DNA of 64,000 nucleotides from assembly GCA_977006965.1 (NCBI GenBank), contig OZ345375.1:2232001-2296000 (forward strand), given 5' to 3'. Shown here piece after piece: positions 1-10,077 of this stretch. A program made the position numbers and the translations under genes. Each line of letters starts with the position of its first letter. Position 1 is the first letter of the stretch. The stretch is from Phymatolithon calcareum. Its lineage: Eukaryota; Rhodophyta; Florideophyceae; Hapalidiales. Below the pieces are notes generated by a model that saw nothing but the letters and a program-made list of their open reading frames with translations, searched no databases and was not told the origin of the DNA.

Positions 1-398
1 GACCCTACGGCACAACCGCCTCCGCGGCGATCCCAGGGCGCATGCAAGGGGAAGAGACCATGTCCACGAAGAACCTGTTGCAGACCGTGAGCGAGTGCGG
101 GTACTTTTGCCGTTTGCGGCACGTCCACTGGGAGCAGCGGAAGTGGTCGAGTGTCGAGCTTGCTCCAATGCTGCGCATCGTCGAATTGCTCAGTTCCAAT
201 TACGCCTCCCTCTCGCCATGAGGGCCATGGCGGTGGTTTTCGATATACGTAGTTCTGGAGGCGCAAACCGAGATGCTGAAGCGGTTTCCCAACCCGGCGA
301 GCGCGCTCGGCCAGCGCTGGCATCTCGTCGCACAATCGATCGAGGAGAATCAATCCGGACGGCGTCTCTTGGGTACTGTATTATCGAGACTACTGTAA
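1..398 (+). pseudogene. 3' end of an unrecognised gene, cut by the left edge
   Basis: One frame (codons starting at base 3) is open from the window edge to a TGA at 219-221. The same frame then stays open to a TAA at 396-398. Both halves have ordinary protein composition, with Trp, Tyr, His and Glu spread through them (for example RHVHWEQRKWSS before the TGA and GQRWHLVAQSIEEN after it), which suggests one coding region interrupted by a nonsense codon. I do not recognise the family. A second frame (base 2 onward, open to 454) is Arg/Ala-rich and looks like a shadow. The FkbM relic just downstream also carries in-frame TGA codons, so this corner of the window may be decaying as a block. The start lies outside the window. 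Confidence 0.3.
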
Positions 399-658
399 GA
401 TTGACGTCACAATACCAACTGCGAAATCAACCAATTATCATAATCTTAAAGTAAAATGTTCTAATGTGAAGTGTTAATGCCGAGGCCGTGCAACTGTACC
501 GCGCGCATCTTTGGCCGCAAGATGTTACGTCGGTCACTATTCGAGGTGTCCGTATCTATTCAGAGACATCATCTGATCGAGGAGAATAGCAAAGGTCGAA
601 AACACGTTCTGGTCTAAGCGTACGTGCAACTTCCGGAAGGCAACGCACTATCTTCCGT

Positions 659-1704
659 CGAGGGCTCGCCATCACCTTCGTTTTCCTCGTGTCCATCGTT
701 CTCTTTTTTTCCCTTGTCCCCGCTCTGCCCACCACCACCACCACCACACAACAATCGCAATCGCAACAATTTCAACCTTCCGCTTCCGTTTCCGTACCCG
801 ACTGGCGCTCGTGCGGCCGGGACGCTGCATGCTGCGCTCGCCTCCTATCCCCGTCTGCTCGTCCGCACTTGGTGGTCCTTGCCATTGTGCGACTACTGTA
901 CCCAGTGGCGACAACATTAAATGTACCATGGCTGTGCATCCTGACTCAGACATCGTATCATGGGATATACGGCGCTCAGGAACATGGGACGGGGGTAAAA
1001 CTGTTGCGCTTCTCGCGGCTTTGCGCAGGTGAACATCCGACGTTTTTTGACGTTGGCGCGAACATCAGTTGGTTTACACTTGCCATGGCGACCGCTGGAT
1101 ATTCTGTCGTTGCTGTCGAGCCGTTTGCGGAAACCTTGCAATTTTGCGACACTCGCTCTGACTGGCGAATGACGATGTCCGCGCGCGAGTGAAAGTGCTT
1201 CCGTACGCACTTGGAAATCGTGGCGGTATGAAATACGAGCTGTGGCAGCGTGCCACGCACAACCGCGGCGATACCTTCACCGTCTGCAATTGAGCTTCGT
1301 CGCCACAGGGCGTAACAAGTATGCGTGAAGATGGCAACAAGAAGCTGGGTGAGGCGCATGTGCGCCGTCTTGACGTTTTACTTGCGAATAAGGAAGTGGC
1401 TTTTCCAGAAGATCGTCAAATGATCATGAAGATCGATGTTGAAGGATTTGAGTTCATTGCCATGGAAGGGGCACAGCAGTTTTTGGCGAAGTATAAGCCA
1501 AGTACTATTTTCTCGGAATATGGAGAGAAGATGATTAGGAAGGCTGCACAAACTTTGGGGGCTTCCGTGCAGGAGTCGAACGAGAGCCCTAGTCGGTTTC
1601 TTGACTTCAGGACAAAGGCAGGGTATGCATATGACATAAGCGGAGGTGGAACTGATCGCTTCTGGGGTCTGATTCAAGAGGCCATCTTCACCAGAAAGTC
1701 ATAG
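659..1704 (+). pseudogene. FkbM-type methyltransferase, broken by frameshifts and stops
   Basis: FkbM methyltransferases use S-adenosylmethionine to O-methylate sugars or other small molecules. The glycine-rich SAM-binding strand is clear (FFDVGANISWF, near 1047-1080, then VVAVEP). The later conserved block IDVEGFEF with the following helix is at about 1432-1475. Upstream, a basic and hydrophobic stretch (RRGLAITFVFLVS, from about 659) followed by a Thr/Gln/Ser-rich run encoded by a CCA repeat at 730-748 resembles a membrane anchor and stem. The reading frame has to change three times: anchor in one frame, the VHPDSD block at about 930-1020 in another, the SAM motif in the first, and the rest in the second again. 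TGA codons interrupt the distal frame at 1159-1161 and 1291-1293. No ATG is present in the anchor frame, so the true start is lost or lies in an upstream exon. It is almost certainly non-functional. Confidence 0.75.
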
Positions 1705-1923
1705 GCATTATGGAGGATAACCGATGACCAGACCAAGGTTCTTCGTCGAATACGCATGCTGGAGCCTAAGCAATGCAAACTGCCGTGGGGGCTGCGCCTT
1801 GAACCAGATGACAGCGGCCGCTTGGAAAGAGTTCAGCGAAATATTGCAAATGCGGTGCGGTGTGGTGTGAATTTTTGTGCCTATAAAAAGAGAATTAAGT
1901 TTCTTTTAATCGCTACTTGCTGC

Positions 1924-3265
1924 TTAACTTGCAGTTTTCCCCGGTCTATTATAAAGCACAACGCCGAATATTATTATTGCGAGACCGGCACATATTGTCC
2001 ACGAGAAAGGGCTTGGCGTCAATAGGGGCAGCTGGAGACAAAACACAAGAGAAACCAATGGGACGGAGAACAGGTTTGCCAGCAAAGCCACAGATGCCGA
2101 CGCCTGTTTCACCAACGATAATACTGCAACCTACGGACGACAAACGAATCCACCATGCACAGCCAGTTCAAAAAGTTAGTTAACCTCCAAGCGATAAGTC
2201 TATGGCAAACAGTTAGACAAAAGGCAAGTTACATTGAAAGAAATGTTAAAACCGATGTAAACGACCGTGAGCCACGGCATATACGGCGCGGTGACCAATG
2301 CGCTGACTCCGCTGCATATGTATTCCATTGGCGGGAGCGTTGTGACAAGCGCAATAGTAAACGGGAATAGGGCAGCAACGGTAAGGCACTGAAACGCGGA
2401 TCCAAAACTGTTGACGATAAACACGTCAAATTTTTGTGCTCGATCTTTTGACGGTGCCGCATCGCTCCCTCGCAACGCCAACTCTTTCAAAACAATTGCA
2501 AACGCGTGGATCGCACAACTGCAGCCAAACAAGACCGCGGGAAATAGAATATTCTCCCCGGTCAGCGCCGAGGCACTCATGGACGGCAGCGTGCATGTCA
2601 ACACTCCGACAAGAACGCATACCACGCCTAATACCTGCATAAAAGAGTACCGCTTACGCAGAAATACGATACTTGCGACCATAGTAAACGGTAGAACTCC
2701 CTGCCCGAGCACACCAATAAGGACACCAGGTAATCTCGCAGCGGCATAAAGTTGAACGGAGAAGGTGATAGCTTCAAAAAAGCCAATGGCGGCAAAAATA
2801 GGGAGATAAGCCGTGCGTGCCGCTTTGACTTGTTTCTCGGATACGATGCCACCTCGGACCCTCGCCGACAGGATCACAGAGTAGATCACAGTGTAGGCTA
2901 GTGTGGTCACTTGGCTAATGAAGAAGGTGTAATACTGCGGGTTCGTCAGAGTCACATCCCAGCTTTTCTCAATGGTAAGAGCCGCTTACCTTCATATCGC
3001 CAGTCAGCTGCATGCGGTGTGAAACTCGGTTGCAAACCGCAAACACAACAGTGCATACCGCCAGCACCGCGACACGCACGTCATTCGATTTCGGCGTCGG
3101 AGAAGGCTCGGCACGCTGTAACGCCGAGCAAGACGGCAGGCGGGCGGGGTGAAAAATGCGGGGAGTGCGAAATGCAATACCATGCCGTGGAAAGCGCTGG
3201 CGTCTTGCAAAGCGAATGCGTTTGACGAGTATTGACCCGGACACAAATGCGACGCCATTCATCAT
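1924..3265 (-). CDS. CRT-like (chloroquine-resistance-transporter-like) membrane transporter, three exons
   Basis: Drug/metabolite-superfamily transporter of the CRT-like group. Plant members move glutathione-type thiols across the plastid envelope and the Plasmodium member moves peptides and drugs; the substrate here is unknown. The ATG is at 3265. Exon 1 is 3265-2990, exon 2 is 2934-2233 and exon 3 is 2130-1924. The introns (55 and 102 bases) have GT-AG borders, fall between codons and join conserved blocks: TM1 to YYTFFISQVTT, and FNISFN to VAVLSLVKQ. The predicted length is 394 residues, near the family norm. About ten hydrophobic segments are visible, with family signatures NSFGSAFQ in the middle and GVVLYNRP at the C-terminus. 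The first 60 residues are rich in Arg, Ser and Pro with no acidic residues until the first membrane segment, as in plastid transit peptides. It converges on the FkbM relic. I see no lesion, so it is probably functional. Confidence 0.8.
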
Positions 3266-4379
3266 GCAAGCTCCTTTTTCAACTCAACAGCAATTACGCC
3301 GGATGAAATGGAGTGCGCGGTGGATAATTTTTGTCCCCCGAATCTCCCGTTGAAGATACGAGGGTAAATTCTCATTACGAACACATACAGGTCCAAATGA
3401 TAGTCCGTGATGCATACTGAGGCTGTGACAGCTTCCGTACATTGGATCGATAATTGAAAATCGGACGACACGGCCTGTGACACATATCGAGACGCCCATT
3501 GTCGGCGTCGACATTCGATGCGAATCGCATGCGAAGCTGAGCCTTGATGCTCTTGAGTTGAAGTACCCATTTGGAAATTTGCGTAATGTACGTGCCCGAT
3601 CCCGAAGAGGACTCTGCAAGGAACAGGCGTAACGCTTGCGGTATGTACAGTTTTGTCGTTGGCGCGGAAGCGAACGTTTCAGGAAGGCTGTGCATGTCGC
3701 ATGGATGCTAGGCTTCTGTTACCAGCTTTGAGTTTGATGGGCGTTCGCGAGCGCGTTGCAAGTGTGCAGAGTATGGTCGCATGTGGACTGGGCTCCCTCT
3801 GACGTGCTGCTGATACGGTTGCGGTGCGCATTTTGTGTTTTGTAGAGCTTCTGCCGCTCCTTGAAGAGCGCCGTGGTTGTCCGTCGCGCTGGTTTATTCG
3901 GAATATTTGTTATGGATCAGGTTCTGGTATTCATTTGGATGCTTGGCTGAGTAGTTTCTCGAGAGTTAGTCTGGTGATGAATTGGGCGGGCGTAGATGTC
4001 GTGGCTCTGCGCTTGTCGCTGCTGTTTAGTTGCGGGTGTCACCCTTGTATCAGAGCTTCAGGAAAATGACCTCGTCTTAAGCTGTCGTGAAGCGCCGGAG
4101 GAAGGGGTGGAAGGGGAGGAAGGGGAACGGCTATCGATCACGGGGATGGGCAGGCGCTTTACCTCTGTGAGCTGCTGTGCTCTGTTCCAGGGGTTGATCT
4201 CTTCGGCCGTCGAGGCTCTATATGGATCTGCGAGTGTTGGTCTATCAGTGTCCATTGGGTGGTCTGCTAGGTTGTTGAAAGTATTGAAGCGGTAAGGACG
4301 TTGGGAGATTTGCCTGCGCACCTTTTCAGAAACCTAACCATGATGATTATCAACGCAATCTCACTAATTGCGCTGCACG

Positions 4380-5724
4380 TCAAATGCTATTATACAAATC
4401 GTCAAGTAGATCCTCCGCATTCTGAGCTTCCGTCTTGCGCTGAGATATTTCATAACGCCTCAGCTTTCCGTCAATCGACCGCTTCACACACCCGAGCTCA
4501 TATAGCTTCTTCAGTTCAGCCATCGAAGCGTACTCTTTCCATAGGTCAAAGTGCTTGTCCATCTTCTTGCCAAGACCCTCAACTACAAAGTTCTCCATGT
4601 CACGAAGAGGAAGATCAATTGACGCAGTAGTCCAATCAATTATCACGAATTCATTAATCGGTTCATCGCCAACCGCTGTACCGCATATGTTCTCCCTGTG
4701 CATGTCGCCATGTACCACCGTTAGAGGCACCTTGCCTTGCACATAAATGCGGTCAAGAAACTTATGTACGTCCTTGCAGCACGCATCCACGTCTGCCCAT
4801 GCAACTCCTCCAGCTGCCTCGTTTTTACAAAACTTGCCCAATTGTCCTTGTTAATCAGCACTGCTCTTACCTTCTCCAAAGTGTCCTCAGGTTTGGCTAC
4901 AGGAATACCAGCGCTTACGAGCTCGTCCATGTGTTGCAAACACTTCAACTGCAGCTCCCCATACAACACTTGAAATTTCTCAAACTCCGTATTGCTCAAT
5001 GGACGACCCACGGTCTCGCCGCAATCTTCCATCAACATCCATTCCTTTTCCTTATTAACGTACACTGGCTTCCTTACCAATTCCGGACTTATTTTCGACA
5101 GTGTCTCCAAGGTGCGCCCTTCCCTTTCATGACTAGCCTTAAAATAGACCACCCCTTTGTCTGTTAATAGTCGCAGCATCACAGAGTTGGTAGCTTATCG
5201 GCCTGACCCCATTCAACTCGTTGAACGCACCGATAACCACGTAGCCAAGATCTGACAGAACCTGAGATATCATTGTCGTGGTTTCCTTCATCCAACCACG
5301 CTTCTCCCAAGTTCATGGCATTTGCCTTCATCCCTATGCAAATAAGGAATCGCGCGCCGGTCATGAGCATCTGGGAACAGTGAATCAACTGCATTCACAA
5401 TGGGCAGCCATTCATAATGGTGAAGAAGCTTCAGGTGGCCTGTTGGCCTGTAGCATTCGAAGAGCACAATAACTGGTGGAAGCCCTTCGAAAATTTGGTG
5501 AGTGTATGTAGAGTACAGATAGATCAAATCGAGGTCTACGTTCAACACCTCCTCGAGTTCCGTCGAAAAAAATCTGCTCATGCTGCCGGCTCTTGGGTAG
5601 ATTTCTGGGCAAATAATGCGTGGGTAAAAAGCTTGGACTCTGCTTTCTGCACCAGAACCTTCGCATTGCATTCATGGAAAACAATTGTCACGCACGGCTG
5701 AAGCACATCATCGTTAGGATCCAT
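4380..5724 (-). pseudogene. APH-family kinase, copy A (broken)
   Basis: Same gene as the intact copies at 7285-8700 and 10078-11490, with the start ATG at 5724 and a TGA at 4380-4382. The catalytic motif is still readable (VVHGDMHREN, then FVIIDW). Several lesions break it. A frameshift lies near 5630-5690. About 13 bases are missing near 5310, where the others have a segment coding for RRW. A deletion of about 17 bases near 5185 removes the segment before MLRLLTDK. A further frameshift near 4835 falls where the intact copies read FCKNEAAGG. The promoter-side box 44 bases upstream of the ATG is intact, so this copy may still be transcribed. Confidence 0.85.
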
Positions 5725-5767
5725 ATTTGGATTCCAGAATTTTTCGTTGCGCTTTAGACTTCGATAT

Positions 5768-5783
5768 GATCGCGCTCAGAGAC
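5768..5783 (-). promoter_or_regulatory. Conserved 16-base box upstream of kinase copy A
   Basis: GATCGCGCTCAGAGAC on the + strand (GTCTCTGAGCGCGATC reading with the gene). It begins 44 bases from the first base of the start codon, exactly as in copies B, C and E. It could be a core-promoter, initiator or 5' leader element. Confidence 0.4.
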
Positions 5784-5917
5784 TTTGGATGCGGAACTGC
5801 GGCACAATGCGCTTAAACTTTGGGGAATAATTCGGAATTGAAGGGTTTCATCACCGAACTTTGGTGGTTCGCATCGCTAGGTGATGTCACTAGCAGTGCC
5901 TGGTTTTCAGCTCAATA

Positions 5918-6115
5918 CAGTTCAACCTCCAAAACTGCAACCCGTGTAACTGCAAACCCTGCATTGTTGCAACTGAGACGATCAGACAAACTCGGTGGAC
6001 GTCCAAAAATATCAAACTTTTAAGGTCTATCATATTGCAACCTGCTTTATTGCAATGGAGTGTGGTCGGGGCATTAATTTTGGTTATATTTATGAATGCA
6101 TGGATTGCAACTTCG
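5918..6115. mobile_element. Short TGCAA-rich repeat (MITE-like)
   Basis: About 200 bases present in the spacer after kinase copy A but absent from the equivalent spacers of the other units. It resembles 16716-16930: both start with (T/G)CAACCTCC, run through several GCAAC/TTGCA words, share GGTTATATTT, and end in TTGCAA words in the opposite sense. Coding potential is nil. It is probably a small non-autonomous element that entered one unit after the array formed. Confidence 0.45.
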
Positions 6116-7284
6116 GTCTTGTTCCAGCGCTCTGCTGGATGAAATGGAGTGCTCGGCGGATAATTGTTGTCCCCCGAATCTCCCGTTGAAGATACGAGGG
6201 TAAATTCTCATTACGAACACACACGGGTCCAAATGATTGTCCGTGATGCCTCCTGAGGCTGTGACAGCTTCCGTGCGTTGCGATCGATAATTGAAAATCG
6301 GACGACACGGCCTGCGTCAAATATCGAGACGCCTGTGTACGGCGTCTACATTCGATGCGAATCGCACGCGAAGCTGAGCCTTGATGCTCTTGAGGTGACG
6401 TCGCAGTGATCTTGGTTTACATAACAGATCTCGTCATGACAGAGGGTGATTCAGGAGATTAGGTTGCGATGCGTGCCGGTGTCGTTTGTTTATCTTCTGC
6501 CACTGCCGGATTCCGTCAAGACTCCCGTGGGCGTCAGTTGTGCAAGTAAAGTCGGAATTTTGGTCGTGTGATCCAGTACACGTGTTCTATCGTATGGGTC
6601 GGTGAGCGACACCCCGGCATGGCCCATGTCAGGGTGCCGCTCACTGCCGCTTTGGGTCTGCTAATGAATCGGACGGGCGCGGACGTAATGGCCCTGATCT
6701 AGTCGCTGCTTTTCGGTTGCGGGAGTCGCTGATGTATCCGGAATTCAGGAAAAGACCTCTACGCAAGCTGTTGTGAAGCACAAGTTGAATGGAAAGGGGC
6801 ATCGATCAGAGGGATTGGGCAGTCGCTGTAAAGCTGCGAGCTGTGGTGAAACGTCTATGTGGCCGCCTGCTTGACTGTTGGAAGTGATGGGACGTTAAGG
6901 TGCGAAAGACAGCTGCCGTTGTAGTCCGCGATTGGACTGCGCGTCCTGCTGTCTCTCTGTTGTAAGGCCCAGACGAATCGACAAGCAAGGCTGTTGCGGA
7001 GGTGCATTTCACCCAGATACTTACTATTCGCCAGCGCCATCGAAGAACATGTTGGTCTATCCATCAATGACAGAAGACCAAGGGCCCAATGTCGTACGGA
7101 CTGACTCCAAGATCCCGGCGACTGAGCCCTTGGGCATTTAGAAAACTATTTTGTTGAGGCCGACATGATACGGGATTTCGAAAAGCCATTTGTATACGTA
7201 ATAAGTGCTATCAAAATACCTCGAAAAAGTTTAGGCGTTGGTAGCTTTATTTCAGGCGCTTCCTCAGAAACACAATCATGATGA

Positions 7285-8700
7285 TTATGAATACAATTTC
7301 ATTATTTGCACTGCACGTCGAATACAACCATACAAATCTTCACCCAGATCCTCGTCATTCTGAGCTTCCGTCATGCGCTGAAATACTTCATTCTGGGTCA
7401 GCATTTCGTCAATCGCCCGCTTCAAACCCCCGAGCTCATATAGCTCCTTCAGTTCAGCCATTGAAGCGTACTCTTTCCACAGGTCAAAGTACTTGTCCAA
7501 CTTCTTGCCAAAACCAAGACCCTGAATTACGAAGTTCTCAAGGTCAGGAAGAGGAAGATCGATTGACGCAGTAGTCCAATCAATTATCACGAATTCATTA
7601 ATCGGTTCATCGCCAACCGCTGTACCGCATATGTTGGAAGAGTGCAAGTCGCCATGTACCACCGTTAGAGGCACCTTGCCTCGAACATAAATGCGGTCAA
7701 GCATCTCATGTACGTCCTTGCAGCACGCATCCACGTCTGCCCATGCTATTCCTCCAGCTGCCTCGTTTTTACAAAAATTTGCCCAATTGTCCTCGTTACT
7801 CAGCACTGCTCTCAGCTTCTCCAAAGTATCCTCAGGTCTGGCTACAGGAATACCAGCGCTTACGAGCTCGTCCATGTGTTGCAAACACTTCAACTGCAGC
7901 TCCCCATACAACACTTGAAATTTCTCAAACTCTGTATTGCTCAATAGACGACCCACGGTCTCGCCGCAATCTTCCATCAACATCCATTCCTTTTCCTTAT
8001 TAACGTACAATGGCTTCCTTACTAATTCCGGACTTATTTTCGACAGCGTCCCCGTGGTGCGCCCTTCCCTTTCATGACTAGCCTTAAAATAGACCACCCC
8101 TTTGTCTGTTAATAGTCGCATCATCGCAGAGTTGGAATTTACCATCAGTTGGTAGCTTATCGGCCTGACCTCACCCAAATCGTCGAGTGAACCGATAACG
8201 ATGTAACCAAGATCTGACAGAACTTGTGACATCATTGTCGTGGTTTCCTTCATCCAAAGACGCTTCTCCCACCGCCTAAGCCCAAGTTCATGGTATTCGC
8301 CTTCATCCCTGCGCAGATAAGGAATCGCGCGCCTGCCATGAGCATCTGAGAACAGTGAATCAGCTGCATTCACAATGGGTAGCCACTCAAAATTATGAGG
8401 AAGCCTCAGTTGGCCTGTTGGACCGTAGCATTCGAAGAGCACAATAAATGGTGGAATCCCTTTGGAAATTTGATCGGTGAATGTAGAATACAGATAGACT
8501 AAATCGAGCTCCACGTTCAACGACTCCTCGAATGCCACCGAAAAATAACTGCACATTCTTCCAGCTCGCGGGTAGTCTGATGGGCAATTAATGCGTGGGA
8601 AAAAAAGCTTGGACTCAGCCTTCTGCACCAGAACCTTCGCATCGCATTCATGGAAAACAATTGTCACGCATGGCTGAAGCTCATCATCGCTAGACTCCAT
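7285..8700 (-). CDS. APH-family (aminoglycoside/choline kinase-like) phosphotransferase, copy B
   Basis: Intact 471-residue, single-exon gene, ATG at 8700 and TAA at 7285. The C-terminal two thirds is a protein-kinase-like fold of the APH family, which phosphorylates small molecules. Visible elements are the strand with the likely ATP-contacting lysine (VVYFKAS, K206), a hinge WMLMED (239-244), the Brenner-type catalytic loop HGDLHSSN (349-356, D351 and N356) and the metal-binding IDW (D374). The first 150 residues form an extra domain (CVTIVFHECD ... LVYLYSTFTD ... IVLFECY) that looks weakly NUDIX-like but lacks a recognisable NUDIX box. No signal peptide or membrane segment is seen, so it is probably cytosolic. 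The substrate cannot be told from sequence. It sits between two sister copies on the same strand. Confidence 0.8.
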   Translation of the reverse strand: MESSDDELQPCVTIVFHECDAKVLVQKAESKLFFPRINCPSDYPRAGRMCSYFSVAFEESLNVELDLVYLYSTFTDQISKGIPPFIVLFECYGPTGQLRLPHNFEWLPIVNAADSLFSDAHGRRAIPYLRRDEGEYHELGLRRWEKRLWMKETTTMMSQVLSDLGYIVIGSLDDLGEVRPISYQLMVNSNSAMMRLLTDKGVVYFKASHEREGRTTGTLSKISPELVRKPLYVNKEKEWMLMEDCGETVGRLLSNTEFEKFQVLYGELQLKCLQHMDELVSAGIPVARPEDTLEKLRAVLSNEDNWANFCKNEAAGGIAWADVDACCKDVHEMLDRIYVRGKVPLTVVHGDLHSSNICGTAVGDEPINEFVIIDWTTASIDLPLPDLENFVIQGLGFGKKLDKYFDLWKEYASMAELKELYELGGLKRAIDEMLTQNEVFQRMTEAQNDEDLGEDLYGCIRRAVQIMKLYS

Positions 8701-8743
8701 ATCTGGATTCCAGAATTGTTCGTTGCGCTTTCGACTTCGACAT

Positions 8744-8759
8744 GATCGCGCTCAGAGAC
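8744..8759 (-). promoter_or_regulatory. Conserved 16-base box upstream of kinase copy B
   Basis: Same 16 bases as upstream of copies A, C and E, at the same 44-base distance from the first base of the ATG at 8700. Confidence 0.4.
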
Positions 8760-8846
8760 TTTGGGTAGGGAACTGTCACACAGTGGACGTGCACCCCGGC
8801 GGAAATTCGCAATGGAGGGCTGTATAGTGTTATCTAGTGTAGCGCA

Positions 8847-8926
8847 TATCATAACAAGTAGTAGTTTTGCACGGGGTGCCAATTTAGCGAACTTTTTTCG
8901 GTCAATGTAGCGAATTTCCTCATTAA
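8847..8926. mobile_element. Relic terminus of a MULE-like element
   Basis: The segment ending TTAGCGAAC...GTAGCGAATTTCCTC (8892-8926) matches the right end of the MULE-like element at 15058-15951 (TTAGCGTAC...TTAGTGAATTTCCTC). No matching second end is evident. It abuts the point at which tandem unit 3 resumes, in mid-unit, so an insertion followed by deletion probably removed the left part of unit 3. Confidence 0.45.
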
Positions 8927-10077
8927 AAATCGGACGAATCGGCCTGTGACACATATTGAGACGCCCATGAAAGGCGTCAACATTCGATGCGAACCGAATG
9001 CGAAGATAGCTTCGCTGGGCCCTGACGCTCTCGAGCTGAAATACCCATTTGAACAGTTCTCCTAGTGTACGTGCCTGATCCCGAAGAGGACTCTGCAAGG
9101 AACAGGCGCGATGCTTGCGGTGCGTACACTTTTGTCCTTGGCGCGGAAGCAGACGTTTCAGGAAGGCCGTGCGTGTGCGTGCATGCTAGGCTTTTGTTAT
9201 CAGCCTCAAACATGATGGGCCGTCCTGAGCGCGTGGCAAGTGTTCAGAGTATGGTTGCATGCCGACTGGAATCCCGCTGACGCGCTGCTGATATGGTTGC
9301 GGTGCGCGTTCTTTGAGCTTCTGCCGCTACGGACTCCCTGAAGAGTGCCGTGGTTGTCAGTCGCGCTGGTAAGTTCGGGATGTTTGTAGTTTGATCAGGT
9401 TCTAGTGTTCTTCTGCATGCGAGTCTGAGTAGTTTTCCGAGAGTTAGTCTGGTGATGAATTGGGCGGGCGCAGATGTCGTGGCGCTTTGCTTGTCGCTGC
9501 TATTTAGTTGCGGATGTCACCCTTGTATCAGAGCTGCACGAAAATGATCCCGTCTTAAACTGACGTGAAGCGCCGGAGGAAGGAGAACGGCCATCGATCA
9601 CAGGGATGGGCAGGCGCTCTATCGCTGTGAGCTGCTGTGCTCTGTTCTAGCGGGTTGATCTCTTCGGCCGTCGAGGCTGTATATGGATCTGTGAGTGTTG
9701 GTCTATCAGTGTCCATTGGGTGGTCTGCTTTGTTGTTGAAAGTAATGAAGAGGTAAGGTGAGAAAGAAAAGTTGCGAGCTGCTATACGCGATTGGACACC
9801 GCGCTCTGTTGTCTGTGTGCAACATAAGGCGCTTGCGAAGCGACAAGCAATGCACTTTCGGAGGTACACCTGACCCACTTGCACCAGCGCTATCCAAGAA
9901 CATGTTTACATAAGCCTACAAATGAACTGGAGAAGACCAAGAGCGGATTGCCCCTCCAGGTCCTGGTGACTAAGCCCTTGGGTATCTTGGAAAAGTGCTA
10001 CCAACCAGCCTCGAAATAGATTAAAACGTTGGTAGATTTGTCTGAGCACCTTTTCAGAAACGCAATAATGATGAATA

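Larger units (their letters stand above)
3299..5850. repeat. Tandem kinase unit 1
   Basis: First of three adjacent copies of a unit of about 2.5-2.8 kb. Each unit has a non-coding block (here 3299-4370) followed on the + strand map by a minus-strand kinase gene and its upstream region. The block at 3305-3560 matches 6145-6390 closely, and 3600-4300 matches 9080-9750. The non-coding part contains no frame I can support. Confidence 0.85.
6139..8846. repeat. Tandem kinase unit 2
   Basis: Second copy of the unit, starting where GATGAAATGGAGTGC recurs (compare 3302). The non-coding block 6139-7280 is more diverged from unit 1 than the coding part. It holds no supportable gene. Confidence 0.8.

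Noticed and set aside
95-454. Long + frame from the window start, rich in Arg and Ala
   Set aside because: It overlaps a better frame with balanced composition and looks like a GC-driven shadow.
689-1192. A single intact FkbM gene
   Set aside because: The frame starts at GTG, contains only the anchor and SAM motif, and the rest of the domain lies in another frame with stops.
8800-8926. Complete MULE-like MITE in the spacer before unit 3
   Set aside because: Only one terminus matches; the possible left end near 8805 is also present in the other kinase spacers, so it belongs to the unit.
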